Below are positions 7,624-8,242 of a stretch of DNA of 8,242 nucleotides, in pieces. Each line of letters starts with the position of its first letter. The stretch's first letter is position 1. A program made the position numbers and the translations under genes. The DNA lies in NCBI GenBank assembly GCA_021772735.1, contig JAJFLK010000410.1, positions 1-8,242 on the forward strand, given 5' to 3'. The notes under the pieces were generated by a model, which saw only the letters and a program-made list of their open reading frames with translations, was not told the origin of the DNA and did no database searches. Source of the DNA: Candidatus Sumerlaeota bacterium. Its GTDB lineage: Bacteria; Sumerlaeota; Sumerlaeia; MVZB01; JAJFLK01.

Positions 7624-7685
7624 TGGAGGATCGAGTGTGGTCCGGCACCCCGCAGTGAGTCTGCGCCGGCCCGGGATCGGGTATA
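7624..7685 (-). promoter_or_regulatory. tssE leader: small hairpin, no visible Shine-Dalgarno
   Basis: This is the 62-bp stretch between the T-run of the hcp terminator and the tssE ATG. It holds a short inverted repeat, CGCAG (7651-7655) and CTGCG (7661-7665), with a 5-nt loop. The 15 bases directly before the ATG on the coding strand read ACACTCGATCCTCCA: no purine-rich ribosome binding site, but a CCTCC, the complement of one. The nearest G-run (GGGG) is more than 20 bases upstream. No convincing -35/-10 pair was found; the TATAC next to the T-run has no suitable -35 partner. How tssE is initiated is therefore unclear from sequence. Confidence 0.5.
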
Positions 7686-7723
7686 AAAATCAGGCCCCGG
7701 ACCGGAAATTCCGGTCCGGGGCC
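7686..7723 (-). terminator. Rho-independent terminator downstream of hcp
   Basis: Positions 7693-7705 and 7711-7723 are perfect inverted repeats (GGCCCCGGACCGG and its complement), giving a 13-bp, almost all G-C stem with a 5-nt loop; the two A-T pairs inside would extend complementarity towards the centre. On the minus strand the stem is followed by TGATTTTTATA, a run of five T starting three bases after the stem. This is the classic form of an intrinsic terminator for a transcript coming from hcp, whose stop codon lies 47 bp upstream. No T run follows on the plus strand, so it looks one-directional. Because tssE-tssF-tssG-clpV-vgrG follow on the same strand with no clear promoter, it probably acts as a partial terminator that leaves hcp mRNA in excess. 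That last step is inference. Confidence 0.88.
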
Positions 7724-7770
7724 ATCGGGAACATTTGCTGCGAGACCGACACGTCCGAAGCTCGGCGGTT

Positions 7771-8242
7771 TTATTTCGGGACCAGCCAGGAGTCTTCAGC
7801 TTCGACGCCGTCGACTTCCCAGGTCCAACGAATTTTCTTATAGGTAAACATCCACTCTTCCATATGTGTGAAGCCCTCGGTCTGGGGGTCGAGGGCGTTC
7901 GGCATCCAAGGACGAATCGAGACGAAGATCGCGTCTTCCACGACGTGCGTGAAGTAGTGTTCTTCCGCGCCCTGAGGATCGATTCGATACCACTTGATCG
8001 TCACGTTCTTCATGTGCTCGCCTGTGCAAAGCGCCTGATACGCTTTCGGCGAAGACTTGTCGAAGACCTTGACCACACTAAGCGCATTATGGACGCGCTT
8101 GCCGGTGGATAGTCCGCTCTGGGGGTCGCGTGGGATTCGGACTTCATGGTTGAAGGCCTGGACCATGATGGAGTTCTCCCGACCTTGCATTTCGCATGAA
8201 CCGTCGATGACTCCTTGATTCTCGCCCTCAAGGGTCAAGTGT
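7771..8242 (-). CDS. hcp: Hcp (TssD), T6SS tube protein, 5' end cut by window edge
   Basis: Hcp forms hexameric rings that stack into the inner tube of the T6SS; the tube is expelled with VgrG on sheath contraction and can carry small effectors in its lumen. The 156 visible codons begin HLTLEGENQG, the first beta-strand of the family. Recognisable stretches follow: VQAFNHEV, the extended-loop motif RDPQSGLSTGKRVH, then KWYRIDPQG, EEHYFTHVVEDAIF, and near the C-terminus FTHMEEWMFTYKKIRWTWE, ending WLVPK. Family members run about 160-170 residues, so only about five residues (typically M-P-x-P-A before HLTLEG) are missing beyond the right edge. The TTG at 8236-8238 is an internal leucine codon, not the start. 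No signal peptide or membrane segment is visible, as expected for a cytoplasmic tube subunit. It is the first T6SS gene seen and is followed by a strong terminator before tssE. Family assignment is very sure. Confidence 0.97.
   Translation of the reverse strand, partial: HLTLEGENQGVIDGSCEMQGRENSIMVQAFNHEVRIPRDPQSGLSTGKRVHNALSVVKVFDKSSPKAYQALCTGEHMKNVTIKWYRIDPQGAEEHYFTHVVEDAIFVSIRPWMPNALDPQTEGFTHMEEWMFTYKKIRWTWEVDGVEAEDSWLVPK

Noticed and set aside
7681..7690. TATAC next to the hcp terminator T-run as a tssE -10 box
   Set aside because: The -35 position falls inside the terminator stem with no TTGACA-like sequence; the AT-rich stretch is explained by the terminator.
8236..8238. TTG as the hcp start codon
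   Set aside because: The upstream codon is His and the family N-terminus has a few residues before HLTLEG, so the frame continues past the window edge.

Overview
This window is a stretch of a type VI secretion system (T6SS) operon. All genes lie on the minus strand, so they read from right to left: hcp (tssD), tssE, tssF, tssG, clpV (tssH), vgrG (tssI). Both end genes run off the window. hcp lacks only its first few codons at the right edge, and vgrG lacks its C-terminal part at the left edge. The DNA is GC-rich and densely coding, which fits a Gram-negative bacterium with a T6SS of the ClpV-dependent (T6SS-i) kind. The sequence does not support a firm phylum; a non-enterobacterial lineage (for example Myxococcota/Deltaproteobacteria or Planctomycetota) is only a guess.

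Layout from right to left. 7771-8242 is hcp, the tube protein. 7624-7770 is a spacer with a very strong Rho-independent terminator for the minus strand (7686-7723), followed by a structured leader without an obvious Shine-Dalgarno. 7207-7623 is tssE, 5355-7187 is tssF and 4363-5391 is tssG; these three encode the baseplate wedge and are packed tightly (19-bp gap, then 37-bp overlap). 4333-4362 is a 30-bp spacer with a small hairpin and a ribosome binding site. 1474-4332 is clpV, the sheath-recycling AAA+ ATPase. 1277-1473 is a spacer with several inverted repeats. 1-1276 is the N-terminal 425 codons of vgrG, the spike.

Together, Hcp hexamers stack into the inner tube, VgrG trimers cap it, TssE/F/G build the baseplate around VgrG, and ClpV disassembles the contracted TssB/TssC sheath. 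The sheath genes tssB/tssC and the membrane-complex genes tssJ/L/M are not in the window; tssB/tssC commonly lie just upstream of hcp in such clusters, which would be to the right.

The proteins belong to known families, so I see no new system. The less ordinary points are the terminator between hcp and the baseplate genes, the apparently SD-less tssE start, the chain of hairpins between clpV and vgrG, and a long charged low-complexity insertion in the ClpV middle domain.
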